A stretch of 59,593 nt of DNA from Colwellia sp. (GTDB lineage Bacteria > Pseudomonadota > Gammaproteobacteria > Enterobacterales > Alteromonadaceae): the NCBI GenBank assembly GCA_022969175.1, contig JALJPB010000007.1:1-59593 (forward strand), written 5' to 3'. The position numbers and the translations under genes are program-made. The notes under the pieces were generated by a model. It was not told where the DNA came from, searched no databases, and saw only the letters and a list, made by a program, of their open reading frames with translations. Shown here one piece after another: positions 24,117 through 32,203 of the stretch (positions are counted from its first letter, which is position 1; each line of letters opens with the position of its first letter).

Positions 24117-26372
24117 TTAGAAAGTATAACCGATAGTTAAAGCAACCGTCGATGGATCACCGTAATAAGCGATTAGCGTAGTATCACCACCAAAGCCCGG
24201 TAACCATGTACCATCTTCATCTTGGCCACCGGTAAAGTCGTATGCGCCAACCATATATTCTTCATCGGTAATATTTTTCCAATGCAGTGAAGCTGTCCAA
24301 TCACCATCATTGCTATACCAGTTAAGACCAAAGTTAAGTAAACCATAAGCTTCTTGATTTAATCTATTTTGTATTTCAATGAGCGCATAGTCGCCACGGT
24401 AATAATAGTTAGCGTTAGCGACAAAAGAACCTATCGCGGTTTCCATGCTGTAAGAAACCCCCATGTTAGCCGTAATATCTGGCGTATTAGCGACAACATA
24501 GGTATCTGAAATATCGTCATAACCGCTGCCATTCCAACTCAATACTTCCGTGAACTCAGTATCAATATAACCTATGGCTAAATTAAAGTGTAAATCATCT
24601 GTTGCTGCATATTCCATTTCAAGCTCTATACCTGTCGCTTCCGACTGGCCAATATTACCTAAGCGCTGCTCAAGAATTGAAGGGTCTTCATTTGGCACAA
24701 CACTGGTGTATTGACGGTCTTTATGTTCTAGCGCAAAAAGTGTCGCATTTATACGTAATTGATCAAACCACTCACTTTTTATGCCTATTTCAACAGAGTC
24801 GACTGTTTCAGGGTTAACCGCTGGTTCATTAGTTGACGCTCTAGGGTTAAAACTACCGCCTTTAAAGCCTTGCGAATAACTAGCGAATATCATCATGTCT
24901 TGATCTACTTGGTACTCTACGCCTACTTTTGGTGTGAAGCGGTTCCATGTTTTTTCGCCGTTTAATACTTCAGTCTGTAATATATCATCTCCACGTACGT
25001 AACCAGGAATCCAACCTGACTCTGGATATTCTATGGTGTAATATAGATCACTAGTTACATTGGCCGTTTTTTCTTCTTGAGTATAACGCCCACCTAAAGT
25101 AACTGATAAATCTTCAGTGAGGTTATATGACCCCTGAGCATAAAGGGCGTAACTTTCACTATCGTTACAACCCGCTTTATCTGCGGTAAGTGCCTGAAAA
25201 ATTATGGCATCATAATGACCACAAGACTCTGAAGTAAAATAATACAAACCAGAAACCAAGGTTAAATCTTCTCCAGCATAGTTTAACTGAAATTCTTGTG
25301 AAAACTGTTCATCGTCATATATTGCTGGTACATCAAAAATTTGCAGAGGCGTATTATCAAAATCAATATTGGTAGGTGAATAACTTTCACGCGCTGCCGT
25401 TACTGATTTAATTGACCAAAAGTCATTAATGAAATACTCAGCCGTTAAACTCCAACCTTCATTTTCAACTAAATTAGTGGTCGGTAAGCTAGTATATGAG
25501 TCGTAAACGCTGTCTGGAACTGGCGCATCGGTAAGTAGACTTGGTAGAATACGGTAACCGCCTTTAGCATTTGAGTCGTCGGTAGTTTTATCGTAATTAA
25601 AACGGAAAAACAAATCGTCATTCGGTTCAAACTCTACGGTAATGCGACCGGCAAAAACGTCTTTATTGTAGTTCTCTCTATCTTGATTTGCTAATGCTGA
25701 CTCGAGAAACTCACCATAACCGTCACGGGTTAAGCTTGCCAAGGCAAAGCCGAGATAAAGTTTGTCATCAATAATTGGTACTTTAGCCGCCACTTTATAA
25801 TCTTGACGGGCATAATTGCCGAAGGTCGCTTCTAAATCAAATTCCATCTCGCCAGACATTTTTTTAGTGACATATTTTATCGCGCCACCTATGGTGTTTT
25901 TACCGTACAAACTTCCTTGTGGGCCACGTAAAACCTCGATACGTTCAACATCAATAATATCAAGCACTGCGCCTTGAGGGCGTGCTAAATAAACATCATC
26001 AACATAAATACCAACGCCAGATTCATATCCCCAAAGTGGATCTTGTTGACCAACACCACGAATAAAGGCAGTTAGTGTCGAGTTAGTACCACGGCTACTT
26101 TGCAAGGTGGTATTTGGTGAAAACTGTTGAATTTCAGTCATTACCACAATACCATTTTGCGCTAACTGCTCAGCACCAACAGAGGTCACTGATACCGGAA
26201 CATTTTGCAAGGTCTCTAAAGATTTACGAGCGGTTACTTGAATACGTTCTAAACCTGAGTCATTTTCTACTTCTTTTTCACTAACTTCTTCAGCTGCAGT
26301 TGCAATGTTGGTCGTTAACGCGCTGGCAATAGCTAAAGCGAGGTAACTTAATTTTTTGTTATAGCGTTTCAT
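24117..26372 (-). CDS. TonB-dependent outer-membrane receptor
   Basis: 751 residues. The signal peptide ends in NIATAAEE. The plug domain has the TonB-box-like ERIQVTARK, then VERIEVLRGPQGSLYGKNTI, the hallmark plug motif, and GGAIKYVTKK. The barrel ends in the aromatic TIGYTF required for outer-membrane insertion. The length and the VTARK/SLETLQNVPVSV style fit the broad marine group of carbohydrate and siderophore-like receptors. The substrate is unknown, and no adjacent hydrolase or uptake gene gives a hint apart from the secreted esterase upstream. Confidence 0.93.
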   Translation of the reverse strand: MKRYNKKLSYLALAIASALTTNIATAAEEVSEKEVENDSGLERIQVTARKSLETLQNVPVSVTSVGAEQLAQNGIVVMTEIQQFSPNTTLQSSRGTNSTLTAFIRGVGQQDPLWGYESGVGIYVDDVYLARPQGAVLDIIDVERIEVLRGPQGSLYGKNTIGGAIKYVTKKMSGEMEFDLEATFGNYARQDYKVAAKVPIIDDKLYLGFALASLTRDGYGEFLESALANQDRENYNKDVFAGRITVEFEPNDDLFFRFNYDKTTDDSNAKGGYRILPSLLTDAPVPDSVYDSYTSLPTTNLVENEGWSLTAEYFINDFWSIKSVTAARESYSPTNIDFDNTPLQIFDVPAIYDDEQFSQEFQLNYAGEDLTLVSGLYYFTSESCGHYDAIIFQALTADKAGCNDSESYALYAQGSYNLTEDLSVTLGGRYTQEEKTANVTSDLYYTIEYPESGWIPGYVRGDDILQTEVLNGEKTWNRFTPKVGVEYQVDQDMMIFASYSQGFKGGSFNPRASTNEPAVNPETVDSVEIGIKSEWFDQLRINATLFALEHKDRQYTSVVPNEDPSILEQRLGNIGQSEATGIELEMEYAATDDLHFNLAIGYIDTEFTEVLSWNGSGYDDISDTYVVANTPDITANMGVSYSMETAIGSFVANANYYYRGDYALIEIQNRLNQEAYGLLNFGLNWYSNDGDWTASLHWKNITDEEYMVGAYDFTGGQDEDGTWLPGFGGDTTLIAYYGDPSTVALTIGYTF

Positions 26373-26487
26373 ATTGATGCCTTATTGTAATTATATTTAA
26401 TCAGCTTGCTTGATATTTTTACTGATGCTAAAACTCTATAACAAAAATTTAAAAAAATAATCTGTACTATAGTAGTATACGCACTAC

Positions 26488-27435
26488 TCATTGATTTTTA
26501 TCAACTTTACCTAATAAAAACCAAAAATCGACTATTTCTTTTGCTGAATCTACTGAAGATTCAAGTAAAAAAGCAGATTCACTGTTTCGATTTCCCAACC
26601 TTGTATTAACACTTATCCCGTGACCAATCTCATCAATGGTTATTAACTTAACTAACGTCTCTTCTTTATTATTTAACCAGGAACGTACTTGAAAATCAGA
26701 AAACGAATGAAAGATTTCTTTACTATTATTTGATGTTAATTTAGCCCACTGCAAAGCTAAACTAGTGGCATTTTTGGGATTAACCACCACATCTTCATTA
26801 CCCGTAATTACCAGTAATCGCGGCCATTGATGAATGGTTTTTTTTAACGGCTTAACTAGGGCAACTAATTCACTTGTTGATTGTGAAGGGCCATTTCTCA
26901 TACATGATATAGCTTTAGCTAAATTATTAGCACAAGGGTACGGTAAGCCAGCAACTACTGCGCCAGCAGAAAACAACTCAGGATAATGCACCAACAACGC
27001 ACTAGTCATAGCACCACCGGCCGACAAACCAGCAATATAAACATCGTTAACTTTTGTCTTAGTTTTTAATGTCATAACCATATTTTTAATCGACAGTACT
27101 TCACCTTGGTTTTTAAGGCTGTCTTGTTCAGAAAACCAATTAAAACAGGATTTAACATTATTACTTTGCTTTTGTTGTGGAATGAGTAAGGCAAAATTAT
27201 GCTCTTTTGCAAGTTCAGCAAAACCACTTTGCATTGCTAATTCTTCGCCATTTTGCACACAACCATGTAATAACACCACAACAGAGCTAATGCTTGATTC
27301 TGGTTGATAATAACTTGCTGTTAATTCACCTGGATTATCACCAAAATTGACCAAGGTTTGGAATTTAGCAAAAGATGGGCTGCTAATAACTAAAGAAATG
27401 AAGCAATAAATATAAGCCTGAAATTTTAATGACAT
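26488..27435 (-). CDS. Secreted esterase of the PHB-depolymerase/LpqC type
   Basis: Start taken at the ATG at 27435 (MSLKFQAY); a TTG three codons upstream is possible. 315 residues. The signal peptide ends in ISSPSFA. The alpha/beta-hydrolase core has the oxyanion segment VVLLHGCVQNG, nucleophile elbow GLSAGGAMT, and a catalytic-His candidate in IDEIGHGIS. This is the layout of extracellular short-chain esterases and PHB depolymerases (type 1 catalytic domain without a substrate-binding module). It would act in the periplasm or outside. The substrate is unknown; feruloyl or acetyl esters are also possible. Confidence 0.85.
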   Translation of the reverse strand: MSLKFQAYIYCFISLVISSPSFAKFQTLVNFGDNPGELTASYYQPESSISSVVVLLHGCVQNGEELAMQSGFAELAKEHNFALLIPQQKQSNNVKSCFNWFSEQDSLKNQGEVLSIKNMVMTLKTKTKVNDVYIAGLSAGGAMTSALLVHYPELFSAGAVVAGLPYPCANNLAKAISCMRNGPSQSTSELVALVKPLKKTIHQWPRLLVITGNEDVVVNPKNATSLALQWAKLTSNNSKEIFHSFSDFQVRSWLNNKEETLVKLITIDEIGHGISVNTRLGNRNSESAFLLESSVDSAKEIVDFWFLLGKVDKNQ

Positions 27436-27539
27436 AATCAACAAACATTAAGTGAATAATGTTGAGATAATCTCTTAAACTCGAGATAAAAAGCAATGGT
27501 ACTTTAGTCCCCTATAAAATTGCAGTACCACAAAGACCT

Positions 27540-27758
27540 TTACGATTTTAACAAGGGTTGCAACATTTGCTCTAAGCCATTGAGCTTTACTTCATACATC
27601 AAAGCCAATTGCTGACCAAGCTTACCTTCAGGAAAACCTTTTGAATGAAACCAAACCAAATAAGGTTCGGGTAATTGTAAAAGCTTTCTGCCAGCATATT
27701 TACCAAAAGGCATCGTTTGGTTAATCGCTTCAACTAACAATTTTTGATCGTTTAACAT
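27540..27758 (-). CDS. DUF3820 family protein
   Basis: 72 residues. The family pattern MPFGKYAGRKLLQLPEPYLVWFHSKGFPEGKLG is complete (residues 16-48) and the length is typical. Function unknown. No signal peptide. Divergent from the DUF3083 gene, 167 bp apart. Confidence 0.85.
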   Translation of the reverse strand: MLNDQKLLVEAINQTMPFGKYAGRKLLQLPEPYLVWFHSKGFPEGKLGQQLALMYEVKLNGLEQMLQPLLKS

Positions 27759-27925
27759 AGGTGGGCATTTCTATTTTGATAATGTTCGGAATAATAACGT
27801 ATTCACCCGTCATTGACATAAAAATGTCACATACCGACATTATACTCTGCAAAAATTAACTATTTAACGCAAAAACTTAAATGCTTTTAAATGGAATTAG
27901 TGAAATTAACCCTTAGGAAATTAGT

Positions 27926-29038
27926 ATGTCAATTATCCGCAAACGCAGTGCAGCCCCAAAAGCCTATATTCCCAATAATGCTCGAGATAACCAATACATA
28001 ATTGCCCAGTTTAGCTTAACAGATGAACTACTTAACAAACTAACGCCGCAATGGACAAACCAAGAGTCACAAAAATATTTAGCTCTGTATCAAAAGTTAT
28101 CACAGAGTTTTTTCGATTTATGCCAACAATTTGAAATAGACAACGGTTTATTTATTGCTAACGACAAATTAGCTCGAGTACGGTACAGCAACGAAATGTA
28201 TCAATGGCAAACTAATCAGCAAATATTGTTTTATTACAATCCAAGTATTCATCAATTAACGAAAACTTTTTATGATGGCGATGTAAGAGCTAAAAAAGTA
28301 AACCTATTGTTTTTAGCGTCAGGAGAAGATATTCGATTAAACTCAGCAAGATTTCACGCAAAAATAAATCAGCTTTTAACGGCTTTGTTTAAAGGCATTG
28401 ATCTTGACTCATTAATGGTTAGATTAAGAGATCATCAGCATCTTACTTATGACTTGTTTGCCAAACAAAAAGGCTCTTCCGAATCTGTTGCTCATAAGCT
28501 GCGCCAAGTAACAAACCGTTACGCAAGTCAGCAAGTGAGTTTGCCACTAGATCATAAAGAAATCACTTACACCGTTGTGACTATACCCGTTACTAATGCA
28601 CTGCTAAATCTCGCAGATATTGATCCTCAGTCTCCCGATCCATACAACCCACTTTATACCATGATTACCGATGCCTTTACTGTGGCGAGTAAGCACTTTA
28701 ACCTAAATAACGGTACGCTCATTGCCAATGGTTTAGTGCCCATCGTTCGACTTAGTATTAATGAAAGTATTGTAAAGGAAGGTGAGCTGCAAATGTTAGG
28801 CTACAATCCTGAAAATACTCAATGTGGTATGGTGAGTAAGTGGGATGCCAATCAATTAGTTGATCAGGTACAAGTTATCTTTGTTGCTCAACAAAATGAA
28901 AAACATGAAGCTGGATATGCACGATTTCTTAATCATATCGAACAAGCATTACGTTTGATGGTCACAGAATTAGAACTGATACCCGAGAAGGATCAGATCA
29001 CTGTTCGTTTCCATCAGCACATTGCTTACAATATTTAA
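27926..29038 (+). CDS. DUF3083 family protein
   Basis: 370 residues, the usual length of DUF3083 proteins, which I know mainly from Shewanella, Colwellia and their relatives. It starts SIIRKRSAAPKAYIPNNARDNQ and shows two similar halves: DNGLFIANDKLARVRYSNE near 58 and LNNGTLIANGLVPIVRLSIN near 265. The two halves suggest an internal duplication. No signal peptide or membrane segment, so it is cytoplasmic. Function unknown. A TTAGGAAATT ribosome site precedes the ATG. Confidence 0.8.
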   Translation: MSIIRKRSAAPKAYIPNNARDNQYIIAQFSLTDELLNKLTPQWTNQESQKYLALYQKLSQSFFDLCQQFEIDNGLFIANDKLARVRYSNEMYQWQTNQQILFYYNPSIHQLTKTFYDGDVRAKKVNLLFLASGEDIRLNSARFHAKINQLLTALFKGIDLDSLMVRLRDHQHLTYDLFAKQKGSSESVAHKLRQVTNRYASQQVSLPLDHKEITYTVVTIPVTNALLNLADIDPQSPDPYNPLYTMITDAFTVASKHFNLNNGTLIANGLVPIVRLSINESIVKEGELQMLGYNPENTQCGMVSKWDANQLVDQVQVIFVAQQNEKHEAGYARFLNHIEQALRLMVTELELIPEKDQITVRFHQHIAYNI

Positions 29039-29084
29039 CCTTAAATACAGAGTGCTTTAAAATTCAATATCAGGCCGACAATTA

Positions 29085-29107
29085 CCCAGCATTATTACAG
29101 TGCTGGG
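29085..29107. terminator. Hairpin after DUF3083
   Basis: Perfect 7-bp arms CCCAGCA and TGCTGGG, loop 9 nt, 47 bp after the stop codon. No T-tract, so a weak or partial terminator. Confidence 0.4.
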
Positions 29108-29307
29108 CATTGCTGTAATTTATCTTGCAAGATTCTTCGGTGCATAGATAACTGCCGTGCAGTGGCTGAAATATTGCCATCGTTATATTTTAATACTTGC
29201 TGAATATACTTCAATTCTACTTGCTCAGCCGATAATTTTTGTTCGTTATCGATTCTTTCATTTACGGCCTTATTCTCAACTGACTTATTTTTATAGTCCT
29301 CTTTTCT
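29095..29307 (-). pseudogene. Remnant of a RegA/PrrA-type response regulator (HTH end only)
   Basis: On the minus strand an open frame of 70 codons lacks any start codon and is closed upstream by TAA at 29308-29310. Its end reads LSAEQVELKYIQQVLKYNDG, then NISATARQLSMHRRILQDKL, which is the Fis-type helix-turn-helix of the RegA/PrrA/ActR family (canonical: NISxTARxLxMHRRTLQRKL). The receiver domain is gone; upstream codons such as VFVKKRGL in another frame may be debris of it. I read this as the 3' relic of a global redox regulator gene. Confidence 0.7.
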
Positions 29308-29459
29308 TTACAAATACTTCACATTAACAGTGTAAGTGATGGCAAATCGTCGTTAGTTTTAATTTTTATTATAAATACCAATAAAACATCTAGACATCTA
29401 AACGTCCATACATTATTGTACACTACAATGATATGAAGATATTTACAGGAGCCTTCAAT

Positions 29460-30017
29460 ATGACAACTAACATCTCTAATACCGCTAACATTAATCAAAT
29501 AACTTTAGCCGGTGGTTGTTTTTGGTGCATTGAAAGTGCTTTTAATAGCGTTCGAGGAATTATAACTGCTGTTTCTGGTTATATGGGCGGTCATACCGAC
29601 AGTCCTAAGTATAGAGACATCATTACCGGTCAAACAGGTCATGCAGAGGTGGTACAGTTAACCTTTGATGAAAATCTAATATCGGTCAGAGAACTTTTTG
29701 AAATATTCTTTACGCTGCACAACCCTACTCAGCTTAATCGTCAAGGTAATGATATTGGTACACAATATCGCTCTGCAGTATTTTTTCATAATGACAGTCA
29801 AAAGCAATCAGCGGTTGAGATAATTAAAGAAATTGATCAAGATAAAATGTGGCCGAGCCCTGTGGTAACTGAAGTTACAGCGCAAAGCACTTTTTATTCT
29901 GGTGAACAATTTCATCAAGACTTCTTTAATAAAAATCCAGAAAACCCATACTGCCAAGCCTTAATTTCACCTAAAATGGCAAAATTCAAACAAACATTTG
30001 TTAATAAATTAAAGTAA
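29460..30017 (+). CDS. msrA: Peptide methionine-(S)-S-oxide reductase
   Basis: The frame is open from the ATG at 29433, but CAGGAG lies 8 nt before the ATG at 29460, which I take as the start: 185 residues. The MsrA signature GGCFWCIESAF (catalytic Cys20, with Cys23 close by) and YMGGHTDSPKYRDI, GHAEVVQLTFD, NRQGNDIGTQYRSAVF are all present. It repairs oxidised Met-S-oxide in proteins. No signal peptide, so cytoplasmic. The next gene is a periplasmic peroxiredoxin-like protein, so this corner of the window deals with oxidative stress. Confidence 0.96.
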   Translation: MTTNISNTANINQITLAGGCFWCIESAFNSVRGIITAVSGYMGGHTDSPKYRDIITGQTGHAEVVQLTFDENLISVRELFEIFFTLHNPTQLNRQGNDIGTQYRSAVFFHNDSQKQSAVEIIKEIDQDKMWPSPVVTEVTAQSTFYSGEQFHQDFFNKNPENPYCQALISPKMAKFKQTFVNKLK

Positions 30018-30040
30018 CCAAGGATAAAAAGTCCCCCTAT

Positions 30041-30073
30041 AAATGAAGTTAGGTTAGGTTAGGTGAAGCTAAA
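30041..30073. repeat. Short GTTAG-type tandem repeat
   Basis: Three copies of TTAGG (GTTAGGTTAGGTTAGG) lie in the 148-bp gap after msrA. It is simple-sequence DNA with no assigned role. Confidence 0.5.
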
Positions 30074-30165
30074 TAAATTTAATTTACCCTCCCATGAATA
30101 CAAATTACGTTAATACGTGTCCTATTAGTCAATAATTAGATTTTTAGTTAGCCTTAGGATTTTTC

Positions 30166-30789
30166 ATGCGTATCATTTTTTTACTGGTTTCATACTTAAT
30201 TTCAACCTCTCTATCTGCAACTCAAATTGCTGAATCAGAAAACAACATCAGTCCATTACTCAATGGTCAACAAATTCCTTCGGTGATTACTACCACAGTA
30301 GACAATCAAAAAGTTGATTTGTTATCGCTAATAGAAAACAAAAAAACAGTGTTATTTTTTTATCGCGGTGGTTGGTGCCCGTTTTGTAATACCCAAATGG
30401 GGCAATTAAAAGCCATTGAAAATGAGTTAACACAACTTGGCTTTCAATTAATGGGGATTTCAACAGACTCTGTTACCGATTTAGAGAAAAGCATTAAAGA
30501 CAAAAAACTCAACTATCAATTGGTTTCTGATTATCACTCAAAGGTCAGTGAAAAATTTGGCTTAGCCTATTTTGCATCACAAAAAGTTACTGACCGGTAT
30601 TTAGCGATGATGCACTTAACCAACCCTTTGCAAAAAAACAAAGCAGGTGATCAGCGCCTAGTATTACCAGCACCGGCCATTTATGTTGTCGATGACAGCG
30701 GCTTAGTACAATTTAGTTATGTAAATATTAATTATAAAGTACGGTTGGATGAACAATTATTACTGCTGGCTGCTAAATTGGTTAAATAA
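30166..30789 (+). CDS. Exported peroxiredoxin-like protein (AhpC/TSA family)
   Basis: 207 residues. The signal peptide ends in STSLSATQ. The redoxin fold shows TVLFFYRGGWCPFCNTQM with Cys71 and Cys74 in a CxxC arrangement, then LMGISTDSVTDLEKSI and APAIYVVDDSGLV. The GWCPFC motif is that of the peroxiredoxin-like redoxin group rather than classical AhpC (which has a single peroxidatic Cys in PxxxTxxC). It probably reduces peroxides or acts as a periplasmic thiol reductase. A perfect hairpin follows. Confidence 0.9.
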   Translation: MRIIFLLVSYLISTSLSATQIAESENNISPLLNGQQIPSVITTTVDNQKVDLLSLIENKKTVLFFYRGGWCPFCNTQMGQLKAIENELTQLGFQLMGISTDSVTDLEKSIKDKKLNYQLVSDYHSKVSEKFGLAYFASQKVTDRYLAMMHLTNPLQKNKAGDQRLVLPAPAIYVVDDSGLVQFSYVNINYKVRLDEQLLLLAAKLVK

Positions 30790-30808
30790 CGTCAGCATTA
30801 ATTAAATA

Positions 30809-30835
30809 GATTAAGGAGCGTAATCCTCCTTAATC
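30809..30835. terminator. Hairpin between convergent genes
   Basis: Perfect 10-bp arms GATTAAGGAG (30809-30818) and CTCCTTAATC (30826-30835) with a 7-nt loop, between the peroxiredoxin-like gene (+) and the pilin pseudogene (-). Confidence 0.65.
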
Positions 30836-30886
30836 AACAAAGACAAATGAAAGGGATTTACTCAATAACACAAACGACGCCCTTAG

Positions 30887-31631
30887 TTATAATAACCTAG
30901 TATCAATCAATACTTCGCCAGTAGTTGAGTCATAAAAAATTGAAAAATCTGCTTGTGCGACAAAAGTATATGTACAAGTATTCGCACTATAAGTCACTTG
31001 AAAATCTTCAGTTGTATTTGTTGCGACAGTAGGGGAATTAGTATCTAAAATTGCTTGCCAAACCGATATACAATCAGCGGTATTATTAAGTTTGGGATCA
31101 CTTTCAAAAGGAAACCAGCTTTGTGCCGGCCAGCCAAACGAATTAATATCCATTAAATCATCTCCTGAGCCATAAAGATCAAGATTGTCCACTGGACCCT
31201 GATGCCCTCCTGCTAGCCACTTTGCATGAGCAAATGAAATACCTGTTTTAAATGCACCACCCGTGCCTGAAACAACACCGGCATTGGCATCACTTTGTAA
31301 ATTAATAAATTTTGGCAACGCGGTTGCTGAAAGAATGCCCAAAATAACAATAACTAACCTGAGCTAGGGATAATGAGTGCTTGATGTTTCTGTAAAATCA
31401 ACAGCTTATATTGATACATAAAAACAATAATAAGTTTAAAGGTGCTATAGACTCAATCAATGTTTCAATTTATTTAATTATCAAGGCAAAACGTTTATCA
31501 ATAGCTGGCTATTTATCGACGTTTTAACGCTGAGAATTGAATAAAGGGGAATGTTGAGCAAGTGCTGCTTATCTCGAGCTCAGGTTAACTACCACTAATT
31601 CAATTAATGTAAAACCTTTCGTTAATTTCAC
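30887..31631 (-). pseudogene. Type IV (MSHA-like) pilin gene split by a MITE
   Basis: The 3' part (30887-31356) encodes VIVILGILSATALPKF, NLQSDA and a pilin globular domain with Cys pairs, but lacks the prepilin leader in frame. The leader is found 229 bp further upstream on the same strand: GTG at 31631 (AGGA 8 nt upstream) followed by KLTKGFTLIELVVV, then a stop soon after the insertion boundary. Removing 31357-31585 and one copy of the 6-bp duplication restores one continuous frame with the Gly-Phe prepilin peptidase site and the hydrophobic helix. The intact protein would be about 172 residues, typical for MshA/MshB-like pilins. No other pilus gene is in the window. Confidence 0.9.
31357..31585. 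mobile_element. 229-bp MITE-like insertion in the pilin gene
   Basis: Terminal inverted repeats begin ACCTGAGCT (31357-31365) and end AGCTCAGGT (31577-31585), perfect for 9 bp and imperfect for about 28 bp. The element is flanked by TAACTA at 31351-31356 and TAACTA at 31586-31591, a 6-bp target duplication. It has no coding capacity. No second copy was noticed in the window. The parent transposon is unknown. Confidence 0.9.
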
Positions 31632-32203
31632 CACTTATTTCCTGACTGTTGATTGAGCATTGCTGCTATTGCCGCAAAATATGCCATATTTCTGAGAACA
31701 ATTACAGCTAAGCAGTAACATTATAATTATCAGATGATTAGCCATATTTTTTAACAAGCATTTTTAGTATTAAACATTTGGCTGAGGTCAATAAACAAGG
31801 TCGCAGGAAAGACGTATTCGGTGCGGGCGATATTGTGTGATTGTGTCTTTTTCTGCGTTCTCAGATGGTATTTGAACTGACATGATAACGGCCTAAATGA
31901 ACTTTATTTTGCATCAAAAACATAAAAAAACAATATTTGAACTGGTCGAGCTGTGCTACATACAGTGCTCACACCAATTGCGTCAAATATATTATCATAC
32001 AATATATTTTATACTATACTATTTATTCCTCTTGCTTTATCATAATCTTTACGAAATCTTTACATTACTGTCGATATTTCGTACTTAAAATAAAAAAGAA
32101 CGATATATCTTTGATTTTCACAAGTTGTTCAATGGAATGGATCGTAGTACTTGCTAAAAAGCAAAAGAAACTGTCATAAATAAAAATAAAATAGGGAACG
32201 ACC
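31632..32203. other. 572-bp gap without a gene
   Basis: Very AT-rich, short frames only. It must hold the promoter of the pilin gene (minus strand) and of the protease gene (plus strand). The last 200 bp (runs such as TATTTTATACTATACTATTTATT) look like a strong A/T promoter region, but I cannot assign boxes with confidence. Confidence 0.4.

Noticed and set aside
30041..30073. GTTAGG tandem repeats resembling telomere or CRISPR-like repeats
   Set aside because: Only three short units, no spacers, no associated genes; simple-sequence DNA.
31897..32179. Two overlapping short frames before the M43 protease
   Set aside because: They lie in very AT-rich promoter DNA, with low-complexity Tyr/Ile/Leu-rich translations and no ribosome site.
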